Shown: positions 8,733 to 18,236 of the stretch, piece after piece | How positions within the stretch are numbered: position 1 is the first letter of the stretch | Layout of the letters: every line of letters begins with the position of its first letter | NCBI GenBank assembly: GCA_019057815.1 | Contig: JAHLWR010000002.1 | Span: 182,762-230,258 of the forward strand | DNA length: 47,497 nt | Origin: Candidatus Heimdallarchaeota archaeon | Lineage (GTDB): Archaea > Asgardarchaeota > Heimdallarchaeia > Heimdallarchaeales > Heimdallarchaeaceae | Direction: 5' to 3' | Notes under the pieces: generated by a model | What the model was told of the DNA's origin: nothing | Seen by the model: the letters and a program-made list of their open reading frames with translations, nothing else | The model's database searches: none | Translations under genes and position numbers: made by a program

Positions 8733-11042
8733 TTGTCCCGTTATGTGTTAAATATGGATAAGGAAGCTTCATTAGATGAAAATCTTTTCACAGAAACCGA
8801 TTACAAAATCTATGGCTTTCTATGTAAACAGGGTTTTGCTACAGTTAAGGAAGTATCAAAAGCGTTGAAAATACCTAGTTCTTCTGTGCAAGCACTGGTA
8901 GAAAAATTGTATAGGGCAAATTGGTTAAAACAAGATGGTAGCAGTAGGAAATATCATGTTAATTTACTAAAAATCCCTAATAATTCAACAAACAACCTGC
9001 TTAAAGAATACCAAAATAATAGAAAAAAGGAAGAAGATTTCGTTCTAAAAACATCTACTAGTTTAACTGAGGCCACAACAGCCGCTAATAATCATTTAAC
9101 AAAATCCATGGAGAATCTTTTTAATGAATCAGATTCATTAGGAGGAAATCTTGTTGAAGAAATAATATCACAGATTAGTAAGTTTGAAAATAACCGGCTT
9201 CGTGCTTTTGGATCATATAGAATTAACTTAGATTCCTTCATGAGAGGAGTAAAAGAAGACATTTTCCGAGATCTTAGGAAAAACTTAGGATTCACATCAT
9301 CAGGAGAAATTATTTTCAAAGAGGCTTCGTTAGATATGCCTGAGATGCCTTCTGCGTTATATATTGCTGATACAATAAATAATTCAAGAAAGCTAATTAA
9401 AAGAGGTTTTTCTGATATAGAAAGCAAAACAAGGCAAGTTTTTGAAAAAAAGAGGGAAGAATTTCAAAATAATCAGAATGAACTAATTTCATCGTTAGAA
9501 AAGGACATGAAAATAATAAAAAACGAAAAAAAAGAGATATTCTCTTCAAAAACTGAATTATTCTTATCAATAGTTAAAAAATATCAAAATCAATTTGAAA
9601 TTCTTTATTCTTCAAATATGATATCAATTGAAAACGCGAAAAATAGTTTAATTGACAACTTTAATCAGAAGAAAGTCTTGTTCAAGAACGAATTTGAACA
9701 GATTACAAACAAGCTAATCGTTAAAACGAAAAGCACCATTTCAGATGTGTTGAAGAGGTTTACTGCATTTCCAGAAATAATAAAGAAAGATTTAGAATCT
9801 GTAAAACAAGAAAAAAGCCAAAAGAAAATACAGAAATTAGGCAATATACTAAGGAAAAGTAATTCAGGGTTTGTTCAAGATGCAAAAGAAATAGTGCAAC
9901 AAATCCAAGTTTTGTTAAATAGTAATAAAGAATTTGCACAAAAACAAGGAAATATTATTACCGACATCATGAAACTTAAAACAACAATTAACGACCTTGT
10001 GGAAGAAAGAAACTACGAAGAATTACGAATAGGAATTGAAAATCTAAACAATTTTCTTGAAAATCTCGAGAATGGTTATTCACATTTTTCCTCTCATGGA
10101 ATAGATATTAAAAAGCGCTTGGAGAGTTACAATGAGAGACTAGAAGAAAGATTGAATAAAATAGAAAATCAAGAGAGTAGTATCGAAACTACACTAGCTA
10201 CATCTTATGACTTACAAATGTCAGCTGTTTTTCAAAATGTACAGCTATCTCTCGGAAATCTTTTACAAAACATATCTAATGAGTTGTTATTAATAAATGA
10301 TGGGTTTGAAAGAGAGATTGAAAATCAGAATCAAGTAATTTTGGAAGAAATAGACAATTCTTTTGAAACAATTTTAAATAATATTACAAAGAACATTCAA
10401 AATCAAAAATTATCGTTTGAAAACGGTATCAATAGAATTAATGATGAGTTTAGTAAAGTTTCTTCCGAAATTGAGATAGATTTAACAAAAATGATGGAAG
10501 AAAACAATCAGTTTCTTGATACTGGTTTCACAACATTGAAAGAACATACCTTTAAGGTTACGAATATTTACGAAATCAATCACGTAAAATTGATATTAGA
10601 TTTGAAACAATTATTTGAGAACATGTCAATTTCTTTTACTGGTTTAGTCAACTCACTTGAAAGTAAATTAGGTGATGAATATAGAAATCTACTCGAGTAT
10701 TTCGAAAAAACAAAGGAAACAACAATGGGAACAGCAAAAAACCTACTAGAAGATTTAACAAATCGTCTTACAGATCAGATTGACAAAATTTGGACAAATG
10801 CATTAAAAGAATTAAACACATTACAAGAGAAAACACAAACAACAAAAATTCATCAAACATTAAAAAACAAACTTTTGGAAACCAATGTAAAAATAAGAAA
10901 TGCGATCCAAAACCAAATCAAAGGTGGAGAAATTGCCTTAGAAATGCTTGAAAACAGCATTAGAATGTCTTTTGACGATTTAAATATTCAAATGAGGGAA
11001 GCCTCAGAGAGTTTTAGTAAAAAAACAGAAGAAATTAAATAA
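8733..11042 (+). CDS. TrmB-like winged-helix protein with giant coiled-coil body
   Basis: 769 residues without signal peptide or membrane helix. Residues about 15-80 form a TrmB/MarR-like winged helix (YKIYGFLCKQGFATVKEVSK, then IPSSSVQALVEKLYRANWLKQ). Nearly everything after residue 90 is predicted long helix rich in Glu, Lys, Asn and Gln, with many repeats of Asn-Gln/Glu-Asn pairs typical of coiled coils. TrmB relatives normally carry a sugar-binding domain instead. The start is TTG 8733 or ATG 8754 (residue 8). Codon use is AGA/TTA-rich like most of the window. It lies divergent from the roadblock-like gene and 182 bp upstream of the GAF/PAS kinase-like gene, so a shared signalling role is possible but unproven. 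Confidence 0.75.
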   Translation: MSRYVLNMDKEASLDENLFTETDYKIYGFLCKQGFATVKEVSKALKIPSSSVQALVEKLYRANWLKQDGSSRKYHVNLLKIPNNSTNNLLKEYQNNRKKEEDFVLKTSTSLTEATTAANNHLTKSMENLFNESDSLGGNLVEEIISQISKFENNRLRAFGSYRINLDSFMRGVKEDIFRDLRKNLGFTSSGEIIFKEASLDMPEMPSALYIADTINNSRKLIKRGFSDIESKTRQVFEKKREEFQNNQNELISSLEKDMKIIKNEKKEIFSSKTELFLSIVKKYQNQFEILYSSNMISIENAKNSLIDNFNQKKVLFKNEFEQITNKLIVKTKSTISDVLKRFTAFPEIIKKDLESVKQEKSQKKIQKLGNILRKSNSGFVQDAKEIVQQIQVLLNSNKEFAQKQGNIITDIMKLKTTINDLVEERNYEELRIGIENLNNFLENLENGYSHFSSHGIDIKKRLESYNERLEERLNKIENQESSIETTLATSYDLQMSAVFQNVQLSLGNLLQNISNELLLINDGFEREIENQNQVILEEIDNSFETILNNITKNIQNQKLSFENGINRINDEFSKVSSEIEIDLTKMMEENNQFLDTGFTTLKEHTFKVTNIYEINHVKLILDLKQLFENMSISFTGLVNSLESKLGDEYRNLLEYFEKTKETTMGTAKNLLEDLTNRLTDQIDKIWTNALKELNTLQEKTQTTKIHQTLKNKLLETNVKIRNAIQNQIKGGEIALEMLENSIRMSFDDLNIQMREASESFSKKTEEIK

Positions 11043-11118
11043 CAAGTTACTGAAACTCTATTATAAAAAACCGATTTACTACCAACTCTCCGTTTTATTA
11101 CCTTTGTCCAAAAGAATG

Positions 11119-11126
11119 TTTTTATA
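11119..11126 (+). promoter_or_regulatory. TATA box for the GAF/PAS gene
   Basis: TTTTATAG-like element about 100 bases upstream of the ATG at 11225. An archaeal start about 25 bases downstream would give a leader of roughly 75 bases. It is assigned by position and composition only. Confidence 0.4.
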
Positions 11127-11224
11127 GAATGTTGAAAAAGAGTATTTAGTGTTAGAGAGAAATTAAGTACAAGTCTTTTTTCTTCGATAAAAAGATTAGT
11201 GGAATATTAAATCGGGGAATCTGT

Positions 11225-13303
11225 ATGGATAGAACTAAAGAAACTAACAATTTAGTAGAATTTCTATACCAACTAAGAAATAGAAAAATTAAGGATTCTA
11301 GTAAAAAAGAACAGATTCTTCGCCAAATATGCAATATTATCCCCAATAAACTTGGTGATGTTCAAGTTACAATTGGTTTTTATGATAAAAATAACACACA
11401 CTTTCACATATTTGTAGCTACAGACGAAAATATTTATGAAACATTTGAGATTGACACTTTTGACAATTCTGATCTTATTGCTAGTTTACAGATGACAACA
11501 GTGCCAATATGGTCTAAAGTCGAAAATATGCCGGAAAGATACAAATGTAAAAAGATATTTCTCGAAAAAGGTCTTCAAGAATTGTATATAGCTCCAATAA
11601 GATATAAGGTTCAAACAGTTATAGGAGGTTTATGTGTAATTCTCTCACCAAGAACAAGCAAACTTGGTACTGAACAAATAGTTCAATTCATAACTGAAAC
11701 TTCTAACTTAGTATCTTTAATCATTACTTCTTGGGTAGAACAATATGATTACCAATTGAAACAAGAGCAAACAGAATTAATTGTTGAGATGTCAAATCTA
11801 ACATTAGAGACAACTGAAATCCAAATTATACTTAACACAATCATCCCAAAAATCCAAAAAATAACGGGAATAAAACAATATGGAGTTTTTATAAAAGAAA
11901 TAAATCAATTTAAAATTGTTAACAAAGTTGGTTTATCAGAAGAAATAATCGAATACATATCTCAACCATCTCTTGAAATCTCTAAACTACCTTATTATAA
12001 TACAGTAGAGAAGATAATAGAAGAAGAAACTGCAGGTCATCACCCTGAATACAGGATTATTCTTCCTATTGGTTCCACAAACTTAATGCTCGGTTTCTTA
12101 CTTATCATTTCGGATACGCAAGATGTTTTATCAAATACTAATGTCAATTTCCTAAGAATAGTCGCCAATCAATTATTCCTAACCTTACAACGCAAAAGAT
12201 TACTTGATGATATCCAAATAATAACACAAACAGCTGAATTTTCATCTTTTCCATTAATTCTTGTAGACAATAGGCTTGATGTTATATATCTAAATATGCA
12301 ATCAGAAAAAACATTCAATATCAGTCATGGAGAGACAATTGGAGAAAATATAGAATATGCTTTGAAACTAGATACCGACAGAAAAATATTGTTAAGACAA
12401 AAGATAAATGAAGTACTCACTAACATTTCAAAAATTTCTTTTCAAATAGATTTGGATATATTTGAAGCAGGTAAGATGGATACTAGAACATTCTTAGTTC
12501 AACTATCTCCTACGATAAATAATTTAACAGGTGAGTATTGTGTTGTAATGTCCTTGGTTGATATTTCAGAAGCAACTAAGCTTCAAACAATAGCAAAAGA
12601 ATACAATAGTAGAACACGAATGTATCTGAATGTTCTCACACACGATATTTACAACATATTTTTCGGTATTTCGGGTTATTACGAATTATTACGAAACACT
12701 ATCTCACCAGAACAACAGGAAACAATTAAGCGAACAGAGCATCTTGTAAAACGTGGTACAGCTATTGTTCAAGATATACGATTATTGAGCAATGTTTTAG
12801 AATCATACTCTGAGAAACAATTAATATCCGTTCCTTTGAAAATGGCAATTACAACAGTCGTAAACAAAATTCATGAAGAGAATAATGAAAAGGGAATTGT
12901 GTTTAATATAGATGTTTCTAAAGAAATTAAGGTGCTCGGTGGAGCTTATCTCAGTAGCTTATTCTTATATGCAATCACAACTTTACTAAGAAAATCAAAG
13001 AAGAGAGAGATAGAAATAGAAATTAAAGGAACAACTAAGGAGATTGATTCCAACATTTTTTACGAGATAAGTATTTTTGATGAGGAAGGAACAGCACCTT
13101 CAATAAGAGAAGAAGGTAAAAGAGCATTTAACAAACTATTTGATGAATATGTTAGAAAATATTTAGAAATAATGATTGTTTACGAAATCGCAAGAAAATA
13201 CGATTATGCAATCAGTTTCAAAGATGTAGATGAAACTGATTGGACCAAAGGTACTCATATAATTATTACCATGCCAGTTGCAATTGAAACAGAAAAAGAG
13301 TAG
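11225..13303 (+). CDS. Cytoplasmic GAF-GAF-PAS protein with degenerate histidine-kinase core
   Basis: 692 residues, no membrane segments. The order is GAF-like domain 1 (about 20-185), GAF-like domain 2 (about 195-330), PAS domain (about 345-455), dimerisation helix with an H-box (LTHDIYNIF, H473), then an ATPase-like region (about 540-685). The kinase domain looks worn: the usual Asn of the N-box is absent from SLFLYAITTLLRKS, and the G1 region is DEEGTAPSI instead of DxGxG, while the G2-like KGTHIIITMP survives. It may be a non-catalytic sensor or a weak kinase. No response regulator is nearby. The upstream coiled-coil gene in the same direction is the only obvious partner. Confidence 0.75.
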   Translation: MDRTKETNNLVEFLYQLRNRKIKDSSKKEQILRQICNIIPNKLGDVQVTIGFYDKNNTHFHIFVATDENIYETFEIDTFDNSDLIASLQMTTVPIWSKVENMPERYKCKKIFLEKGLQELYIAPIRYKVQTVIGGLCVILSPRTSKLGTEQIVQFITETSNLVSLIITSWVEQYDYQLKQEQTELIVEMSNLTLETTEIQIILNTIIPKIQKITGIKQYGVFIKEINQFKIVNKVGLSEEIIEYISQPSLEISKLPYYNTVEKIIEEETAGHHPEYRIILPIGSTNLMLGFLLIISDTQDVLSNTNVNFLRIVANQLFLTLQRKRLLDDIQIITQTAEFSSFPLILVDNRLDVIYLNMQSEKTFNISHGETIGENIEYALKLDTDRKILLRQKINEVLTNISKISFQIDLDIFEAGKMDTRTFLVQLSPTINNLTGEYCVVMSLVDISEATKLQTIAKEYNSRTRMYLNVLTHDIYNIFFGISGYYELLRNTISPEQQETIKRTEHLVKRGTAIVQDIRLLSNVLESYSEKQLISVPLKMAITTVVNKIHEENNEKGIVFNIDVSKEIKVLGGAYLSSLFLYAITTLLRKSKKREIEIEIKGTTKEIDSNIFYEISIFDEEGTAPSIREEGKRAFNKLFDEYVRKYLEIMIVYEIARKYDYAISFKDVDETDWTKGTHIIITMPVAIETEKE

Positions 13304-13318
13304 TTTAAAATGAAACAA

Positions 13319-13588
13319 TTATAGACGAGTAACAAAAGTCATTTGTATTGTTGAAACACATTCTAGTGCATTTATGTAATCTTCTAACTCATCTTGTGCT
13401 CCGTCTTCTTCAGGAATAATGAATTGTGCAACAATACCAGTTATACCAAAAAATAGTGGTTTTTCTTCGACTTTTTCTTTCATCTCATATTTATCAGAAA
13501 GACCACCACGAACAGATTTCTCTAATTCTTGAGGGGTGATTTCTGGTTTTTCTGGTCTAATTTCGTAAACTAATAGTACTGAACCCAT
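13319..13588 (-). CDS. ef1b: Translation elongation factor aEF-1beta
   Basis: Small ferredoxin-like alpha-beta protein of 89 residues, the guanine-nucleotide exchange factor for aEF-1alpha in protein synthesis. The archaeal pattern is complete: N-terminal strand with RPEKPEITPQELEK, central FGITGIVAQFIIPEEDGAQDELE, and the closing VSTIQMTFVTRL (compare the usual VxxVEVTxVxRL). It begins 18 bases after the zinc-ribbon gene, the arrangement found in many archaea, so the two are almost certainly one transcript. The start ATG 13588 is preceded by a GAGATGTGAT stretch that can serve as ribosome site. Confidence 0.95.
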   Translation of the reverse strand: MGSVLLVYEIRPEKPEITPQELEKSVRGGLSDKYEMKEKVEEKPLFFGITGIVAQFIIPEEDGAQDELEDYINALECVSTIQMTFVTRL

Positions 13589-13606
13589 TTATATCACATC
13601 TCAACA

Positions 13607-13789
13607 TTAAGGACCGGTAAAACCGCATTTAGGACAGATATATTGGTTCCCAAAACGCCTACATTTATTACATCTAATTATTAACACTTCATTACAATTA
13701 GGGCAGGAGAATCTTGTAGAACCTGTTTCACTTGGGGAGATGTTTCTATTACAACTTGTGCATCGAGGCATAATTATTTCTTTACTCAT
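13607..13789 (-). CDS. Zn-ribbon RNA-binding protein (HVO_2753 family)
   Basis: 60-residue protein with four CxxC knuckles (CTSC, CPNC, CNKC, CPKC), forming two zinc ribbons and ending in GFTGP. This family sits directly upstream of aEF-1beta across many archaea and is described as a putative RNA-binding zinc ribbon; the small haloarchaeal member HVO_2753 has been linked to motility/biofilm phenotypes. I chose ATG 13789 because GGTAATT lies just before it; an upstream GTG at 13798 would add three residues. A TATA-like GCTTAAAAC around 13836-13844 may drive this gene and aEF-1beta. Confidence 0.9.
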   Translation of the reverse strand: MSKEIIMPRCTSCNRNISPSETGSTRFSCPNCNEVLIIRCNKCRRFGNQYICPKCGFTGP

Positions 13790-13913
13790 AATTACCACAG
13801 TTTACTTGTCTGTAATGGAACGAGCATGGTCTTGTTTTAAGCTTTTTGTCTTTTGCTTTATTTCAATCTCGTTAAGAAAATAAAAAATGAGCTTTAAAAG
13901 ATAATAACGAAGC

Positions 13914-13922
13914 TTTAATATA
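13914..13922 (+). promoter_or_regulatory. TATA box for the V4R-like gene
   Basis: TTTAATATA about 60 bases upstream of the ATG at 13976. It lies in the divergent region between the zinc-ribbon gene and this gene. Positional evidence only. Confidence 0.4.
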
Positions 13923-13975
13923 TTGATTTTGACTTTCCCTAGTTAAGAACAGTTGTTAAATTCTACCAATAATGG

Positions 13976-15142
13976 ATGATGAATATGAGTGGGTATTCAC
14001 CAATATGGACGCATAAAGGTAGCGATAAACTACGAACACTACAAATTACAAAAATATTAATGAACTCCTTAAAGAGAGTAATTTCCTCTTTTGACCTATC
14101 AAAAAAAGACACAAAGGAAGTAATCATCTATGCAATAGCTGAGACCATTCACAGATATTTCACTCCAAATCAAGAATTAGGGCTAGAAGAACAAATTAGG
14201 TTGTTCATTGAACTTTTGGGATGGAAAACTCTCACTATTAACATGAGTGAGGAGAAAGCCGAAGTGAAACTTGGAGCCAATCGTTTCTTCGTTTCAGAAA
14301 GTAAAGATCCAACATACTTGGTTATTGTTTCAGGTATAATGAAAGCTGTTGGGTATCTGCTCTTCAATACTGATGTTGAACTGGAACAAATTCCAAGCCG
14401 CTTTGAATCTCAGCAATTACAAGTAGATATTAGTAAAACATCAAAAGACATTCCTGCAGCAAAAGAACACCTAATCGAAGCAGAATGGAATGTAAGTACA
14501 CCTATAACACCAACCCAAACTTCTTCAGAAAAAACAGCAGATTCAAGTGATGTTAAAGGAAAGGAAGAAGTAGAAATCAAATCAACTATAGAGGTAGAAC
14601 TAAGCGCGATTTTTTCTCCAATTCTGAAAGAATATCCAACACTAACAATGTTTCCGATATTCCATAAGGTTTTATCAGAAATTACATCTACATTCTTCAG
14701 TGAAATAGAGGATGCAAACATTAAGAAAGCAAAAACAGAATCCACTGAAAATAATATTCTATTCTTGATAGAATTCATACTAATCAATACTAGAGATTCA
14801 GGACAAGACTTACATGAAATCGCGGGAATGATAGGACAATACGTAACAAAAGCATTACTAAGCAAATCAGATGACAACTTGGTAGAATTTTTACCAGATG
14901 AAATAACATCTACAATATCAAGAAGGGTTGTTTATGTAGACTTCCCTGCAAGAAATTACTGTACATATGCACCTGGAGAAAAATGTGTGGAAGAGAAAAG
15001 AGATTTATGCGATTTTGTAATGTATATCTGGGAAGGAATGCTTCAAGTATTATTACCAGATAAAAACTTCAAACTGGGAGATAGAATTCCAGCAACAAGA
15101 AGAGGAAAATTCTGCTTGGTTGAATTCTTAAAGAATGAGTAG
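13976..15142 (+). CDS. Uncharacterised two-domain protein with V4R-like cysteine C-terminus
   Basis: 388 residues. The N-terminal domain (about 10-140) and the C-terminal domain (about 205-388) both begin with long helices and are joined by a Ser/Thr/Glu-rich linker (about 150-205). The last 75 residues hold a cysteine pattern, NYCTYAPGEKCVEEKRDLC, followed by a Trp-Glu-Gly helix (YIWEGMLQVLLP) and GKFCLVEF. This recalls the V4R (4-vinyl reductase-like) small-molecule-binding fold, where cysteines near the C-terminus bind metal or ligand. I treat that as a resemblance, not an identification. It is followed after 54 bp by the C2-like gene in the same direction, with AT-rich spacing and no obvious terminator, so they may be co-expressed. 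Confidence 0.6.
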   Translation: MMNMSGYSPIWTHKGSDKLRTLQITKILMNSLKRVISSFDLSKKDTKEVIIYAIAETIHRYFTPNQELGLEEQIRLFIELLGWKTLTINMSEEKAEVKLGANRFFVSESKDPTYLVIVSGIMKAVGYLLFNTDVELEQIPSRFESQQLQVDISKTSKDIPAAKEHLIEAEWNVSTPITPTQTSSEKTADSSDVKGKEEVEIKSTIEVELSAIFSPILKEYPTLTMFPIFHKVLSEITSTFFSEIEDANIKKAKTESTENNILFLIEFILINTRDSGQDLHEIAGMIGQYVTKALLSKSDDNLVEFLPDEITSTISRRVVYVDFPARNYCTYAPGEKCVEEKRDLCDFVMYIWEGMLQVLLPDKNFKLGDRIPATRRGKFCLVEFLKNE

Positions 15143-15196
15143 AATAAGAGAAAAAATAAAAAGAATAAAGAAATAATTAGTATAGGTGAAAGTCAA

Positions 15197-15661
15197 ATGG
15201 GTAGAAGAGTTGTAAAAAGAGTTTATAGAGATACATATGCAGCTGGGCAACGAGATACTAAAGAATTCGGCGACAGGTATATGGTAAGAATAGAATTGAT
15301 ATCTTTAAAAGTACTAGAAGATAGAGATTTGTTTGGGAATGAAAGCGAACTATATTTCAGAGTAGGACGAAGACCTAGGTTTAGCCACAGAATTCCCCAG
15401 AAAGGAACAATAAACATGGAGAAAAACGAAGTTTTTAAGCCACAAGAAGGATTAACACTATATACAGAATTTAAAAAAGCACCAAAAGGAGGATTAATAG
15501 AGGTACCATTCCACTTATTTGAGAGAGATCCAGGAAAAAACGATGATTGCATCATTGACCACGAATTATCGATTCCTTTGGGTTCTTCTGATTATAGAAT
15601 TATCACGCAAAACTCTATTAAAATCAAGCTCAAATTGTCTGGAATACGAACTAGATACTAG
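15197..15661 (+). CDS. Uncharacterised beta-rich protein, possible C2-like domain
   Basis: 154 residues, mostly alternating strands, no membrane helix. The stretch VRIELISLKVLEDRDLFGNESELYF at about 32-56 and the later VPFHLFERDPGKNDDCIIDHELSIPLG at about 103-130 resemble the two calcium-loop regions of C2 domains, where Asp residues ring the tip of a beta sandwich. C2-like modules are plausible in a lineage with eukaryote-like membrane proteins, but profile evidence is needed. The start ATG 15197 is preceded by a TATAGGTGAAAGTCAA ribosome-site region. Its neighbour upstream is the V4R-like gene. Confidence 0.55.
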   Translation: MGRRVVKRVYRDTYAAGQRDTKEFGDRYMVRIELISLKVLEDRDLFGNESELYFRVGRRPRFSHRIPQKGTINMEKNEVFKPQEGLTLYTEFKKAPKGGLIEVPFHLFERDPGKNDDCIIDHELSIPLGSSDYRIITQNSIKIKLKLSGIRTRY

Positions 15662-15671
15662 TTATCTAATT

Positions 15672-16922
15672 TCAGAGCACTTTCTTTCTTTTTGTTTTTA
15701 TTAGAAATTTTACGCTAGTTTTTGCTACAAAAGGTAAGAAACGCAAATCTAACAGTAATTTAAAGACAATCTTTTTCTGATTATCTACATCTCCAATTTT
15801 TGATATTTTTTCTTTTCTCTTTTGAGTACTCAATAATTCAAAGAGTCGTTCAAGCTCTTTTTCGTTTAATGAATTAAGATATTGACGAACTAATTTCATT
15901 ATTGTCAAATTACTTCTCATTTCTTTCTTCCAATACTTTTCATAATTTGAAAGAAAACGTGCGCTATAATTTCCGGTTTTTAGCGCTTCTGCAGCCATTT
16001 CTCCTGCTTTTATTGCTGCAAGACCACCTAATATTACTCCTCCACCTGTTGTTGGTTTTATTTGACCTGCTGCGTCTCCAACCACCATAATATTATCTGT
16101 ATAGGTCTTTCGGATGAAAGAACCTACAGGAATCGCACCACTCATCTGTTTTTCAATAGAAGCAGAAGAAAGCTTATGTTTTGCAATCGGATGTTTTGTA
16201 ATGAAATGTTGCAAATGTTTCCCTGTAGGGCGAGAACGTGAGCCTAAGCCCACTTTTGCTTCATCTTCACCTATTGGAATTATCCATGCAAAAAAACCTG
16301 GAGCGAATTCAGGAGTTTGATATACTTCTACATATTTCAAGTCTATATTTTTTACGCCAGACATAATATATTGAGTAGTAAAGACTATTTTACTATAAGA
16401 TGGAGAAGGAAGACCAATTTGTTGATTTAAATGGGGAAATCTTCCTTCTGCAAGTATTAATAGTGGGGAAGTTACATTATTAGTCAGACTCTTCTTCCCT
16501 AAAGTTAATTTTATTCTATTATTATCACGTTTGATAGAAGTGACCTTAGAATTGGTATGGATTACGACACCTTTTTCTTCTGCTAATCTCAATAAATGTT
16601 GGTCAAACTTTGATCTATCAACAACCCAAGCTGTTACACTACTCTTTTGAACAGTTATGTTTATACCAGAAGGAGAAAATAATCTAGAACCTATAATACT
16701 ACGATTTTGCACCATCTCTGGAGGTAAATTGCTTAAACCTAATCGATTCAAACCATCTACACTAAGCAAACCAGCGCAATGCTCGTATTTTCCAATACAA
16801 GATTTTGATTCAAATAAATGGGTAACTGAACCATTTTTTGCTGCTGAAATGGCTGCAAATAATCCAGCGGGGCCTCCACCAACTACTGCAATTTCCGTTT
16901 CGAGAGATGACACGTAAGACAT
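15672..16922 (-). CDS. Geranylgeranyl reductase family FAD-dependent oxidoreductase
   Basis: Flavoprotein of the digeranylgeranylglycerophospholipid reductase family, which saturates the isoprenoid chains of archaeal lipids at the membrane. The N-terminal dinucleotide-binding motif VVGGGPAG is at about 13-20. The conserved HCAGLLS stretch lies near 47-53, the second FAD motif VVGDAAGQIKPTTGGGV lies around 275-292, and GGLAAIKAGEMAAEAL follows. The length of 416 residues is normal. A member acting on other polyprenyl substrates, such as quinone tails, is possible. It starts at ATG 16922 and is separated by 48 bp from truD, which lies upstream on the same strand. Confidence 0.9.
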   Translation of the reverse strand: MSYVSSLETEIAVVGGGPAGLFAAISAAKNGSVTHLFESKSCIGKYEHCAGLLSVDGLNRLGLSNLPPEMVQNRSIIGSRLFSPSGINITVQKSSVTAWVVDRSKFDQHLLRLAEEKGVVIHTNSKVTSIKRDNNRIKLTLGKKSLTNNVTSPLLILAEGRFPHLNQQIGLPSPSYSKIVFTTQYIMSGVKNIDLKYVEVYQTPEFAPGFFAWIIPIGEDEAKVGLGSRSRPTGKHLQHFITKHPIAKHKLSSASIEKQMSGAIPVGSFIRKTYTDNIMVVGDAAGQIKPTTGGGVILGGLAAIKAGEMAAEALKTGNYSARFLSNYEKYWKKEMRSNLTIMKLVRQYLNSLNEKELERLFELLSTQKRKEKISKIGDVDNQKKIVFKLLLDLRFLPFVAKTSVKFLIKTKRKKVL

Positions 16923-16970
16923 TAACTAATGAGAATAAAAAAATAGTCATTAATATCTTAATAAATCAAA

Positions 16971-18236
16971 CTATTTCATTAACTCTCTAAGTAAATTAGT
17001 AGCATATGAGCCCTTTTGCAGTTTAAAAGACAGATTTATCTTGTTCTTTGTCTTGTTAAAATCGTCTTCTTCAACTTCTTTTAACTTCAAATCTTGTGGT
17101 GTAAACAATAACGATCTCCTCGCACCCTTTCCTCCAATTCTTTGAATTAACGGTGTTTTAAACTGCGTTAGAGTAATATTTTCTTTCTCAAATATTTTTG
17201 AATATATCTCTGATGTTTCTCCCTTTAAAGTAGTCTTTGAACCAACAATTGGGATGTAAACTTTTTCTTTTATCATTTCTTCACCATTCAGAGGTTTAGT
17301 GAAATCTGAACTATAATGATTATATCTTATGTTAACATAATTATTGAAAAGAAACGCTTGGTAAGCATGAATAAACAGCTTACGTAATTGTAATGGTAGA
17401 GTATTAAACACGTTTTCGTAGTTGTTATTTCTCTTTTCCAAATCATGAAGCATCTTTCGTTCTAGAAACAGATAATGCGGAAACATCTCTAGAGAATCCT
17501 TGTTATTCCCGGTTTCCCAATAGAATTTACGTGCTTTTTTTGTTTCCTCAGGTTCTCCCTTAAAGACCATGCCGATATAGTGACGAAACGCTTCCTTCAG
17601 ATTTCCTAGAATAATATGTTTTCCTACAAAATGAGTAATTGGTCTAATATCTCCAAATCTTTGAATCCCAAAACAGTTAGGAAGGCCTCCAAATTTTTTT
17701 ATATCTCTTGAAATAAGAGAAAATATTTCAGTTATATTTTCTTCACCATATTTTACATTCCTGATAGTGATACCAAATGAATTTCCCCATAAACTTCCTA
17801 GACGAACTTCAGTAAGTTTGAAACAGTGAGAATGTGTTTTTATAGTCGGTAAATTTATAGGAGAAAGAATACCTTGTTCTGAAAGTTTTCTCGCTCCCCA
17901 TGCTGAAACTCTTTGAGCTGTAACAGCGCGTTTGTCTTTTGTTCCAGCTATTCCAAGATTTTCTCTAGGAATTGACCAATATCTTGCAACCAAATCAAGA
18001 GCGCGATTAGCTTCTATATCTTTTTTCCATAAAACAAAATGTAAAAACAATCCTGTCTTTCCTGGAAGATCAAAATGCATTTTTTCAGGATCAAGAACTT
18101 GGTTATTTTCTAATATTTCTCCCACAGTAAAATCTTCAGGAATACTCTTAATATTACCGTCTAACCCTTTCTCCTTAGAAACATAAGGAGACAAGAAGAG
18201 AGAGGATTCTATCTCTCTTTTTTTCACCCATATCAC
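16971..18236 (-). CDS. truD: tRNA pseudouridine(13) synthase TruD
   Basis: Isomerises uridine 13 of tRNA to pseudouridine (Pus7/TruD class). The catalytic motif GTKDKRAVTAQ is at 98-108 with the presumed nucleophile D101. NCFGIQRFGDIRPITHFVGK around residue 185-205 is the second family signature. The length of 421 residues suits archaeal TruD with its inserted domain. The initiation codon directly abuts the pth2 stop (18236/18237), so the genes are translationally coupled; pth2-truD linkage is known in archaea. Confidence 0.96.
   Translation of the reverse strand: MIWVKKREIESSLFLSPYVSKEKGLDGNIKSIPEDFTVGEILENNQVLDPEKMHFDLPGKTGLFLHFVLWKKDIEANRALDLVARYWSIPRENLGIAGTKDKRAVTAQRVSAWGARKLSEQGILSPINLPTIKTHSHCFKLTEVRLGSLWGNSFGITIRNVKYGEENITEIFSLISRDIKKFGGLPNCFGIQRFGDIRPITHFVGKHIILGNLKEAFRHYIGMVFKGEPEETKKARKFYWETGNNKDSLEMFPHYLFLERKMLHDLEKRNNNYENVFNTLPLQLRKLFIHAYQAFLFNNYVNIRYNHYSSDFTKPLNGEEMIKEKVYIPIVGSKTTLKGETSEIYSKIFEKENITLTQFKTPLIQRIGGKGARRSLLFTPQDLKLKEVEEDDFNKTKNKINLSFKLQKGSYATNLLRELMK

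Noticed and set aside
14170-14877. Two minus-strand frames opposite the V4R-like gene
   Set aside because: Pure shadows: no start context, and the plus-strand gene has coherent domain structure.
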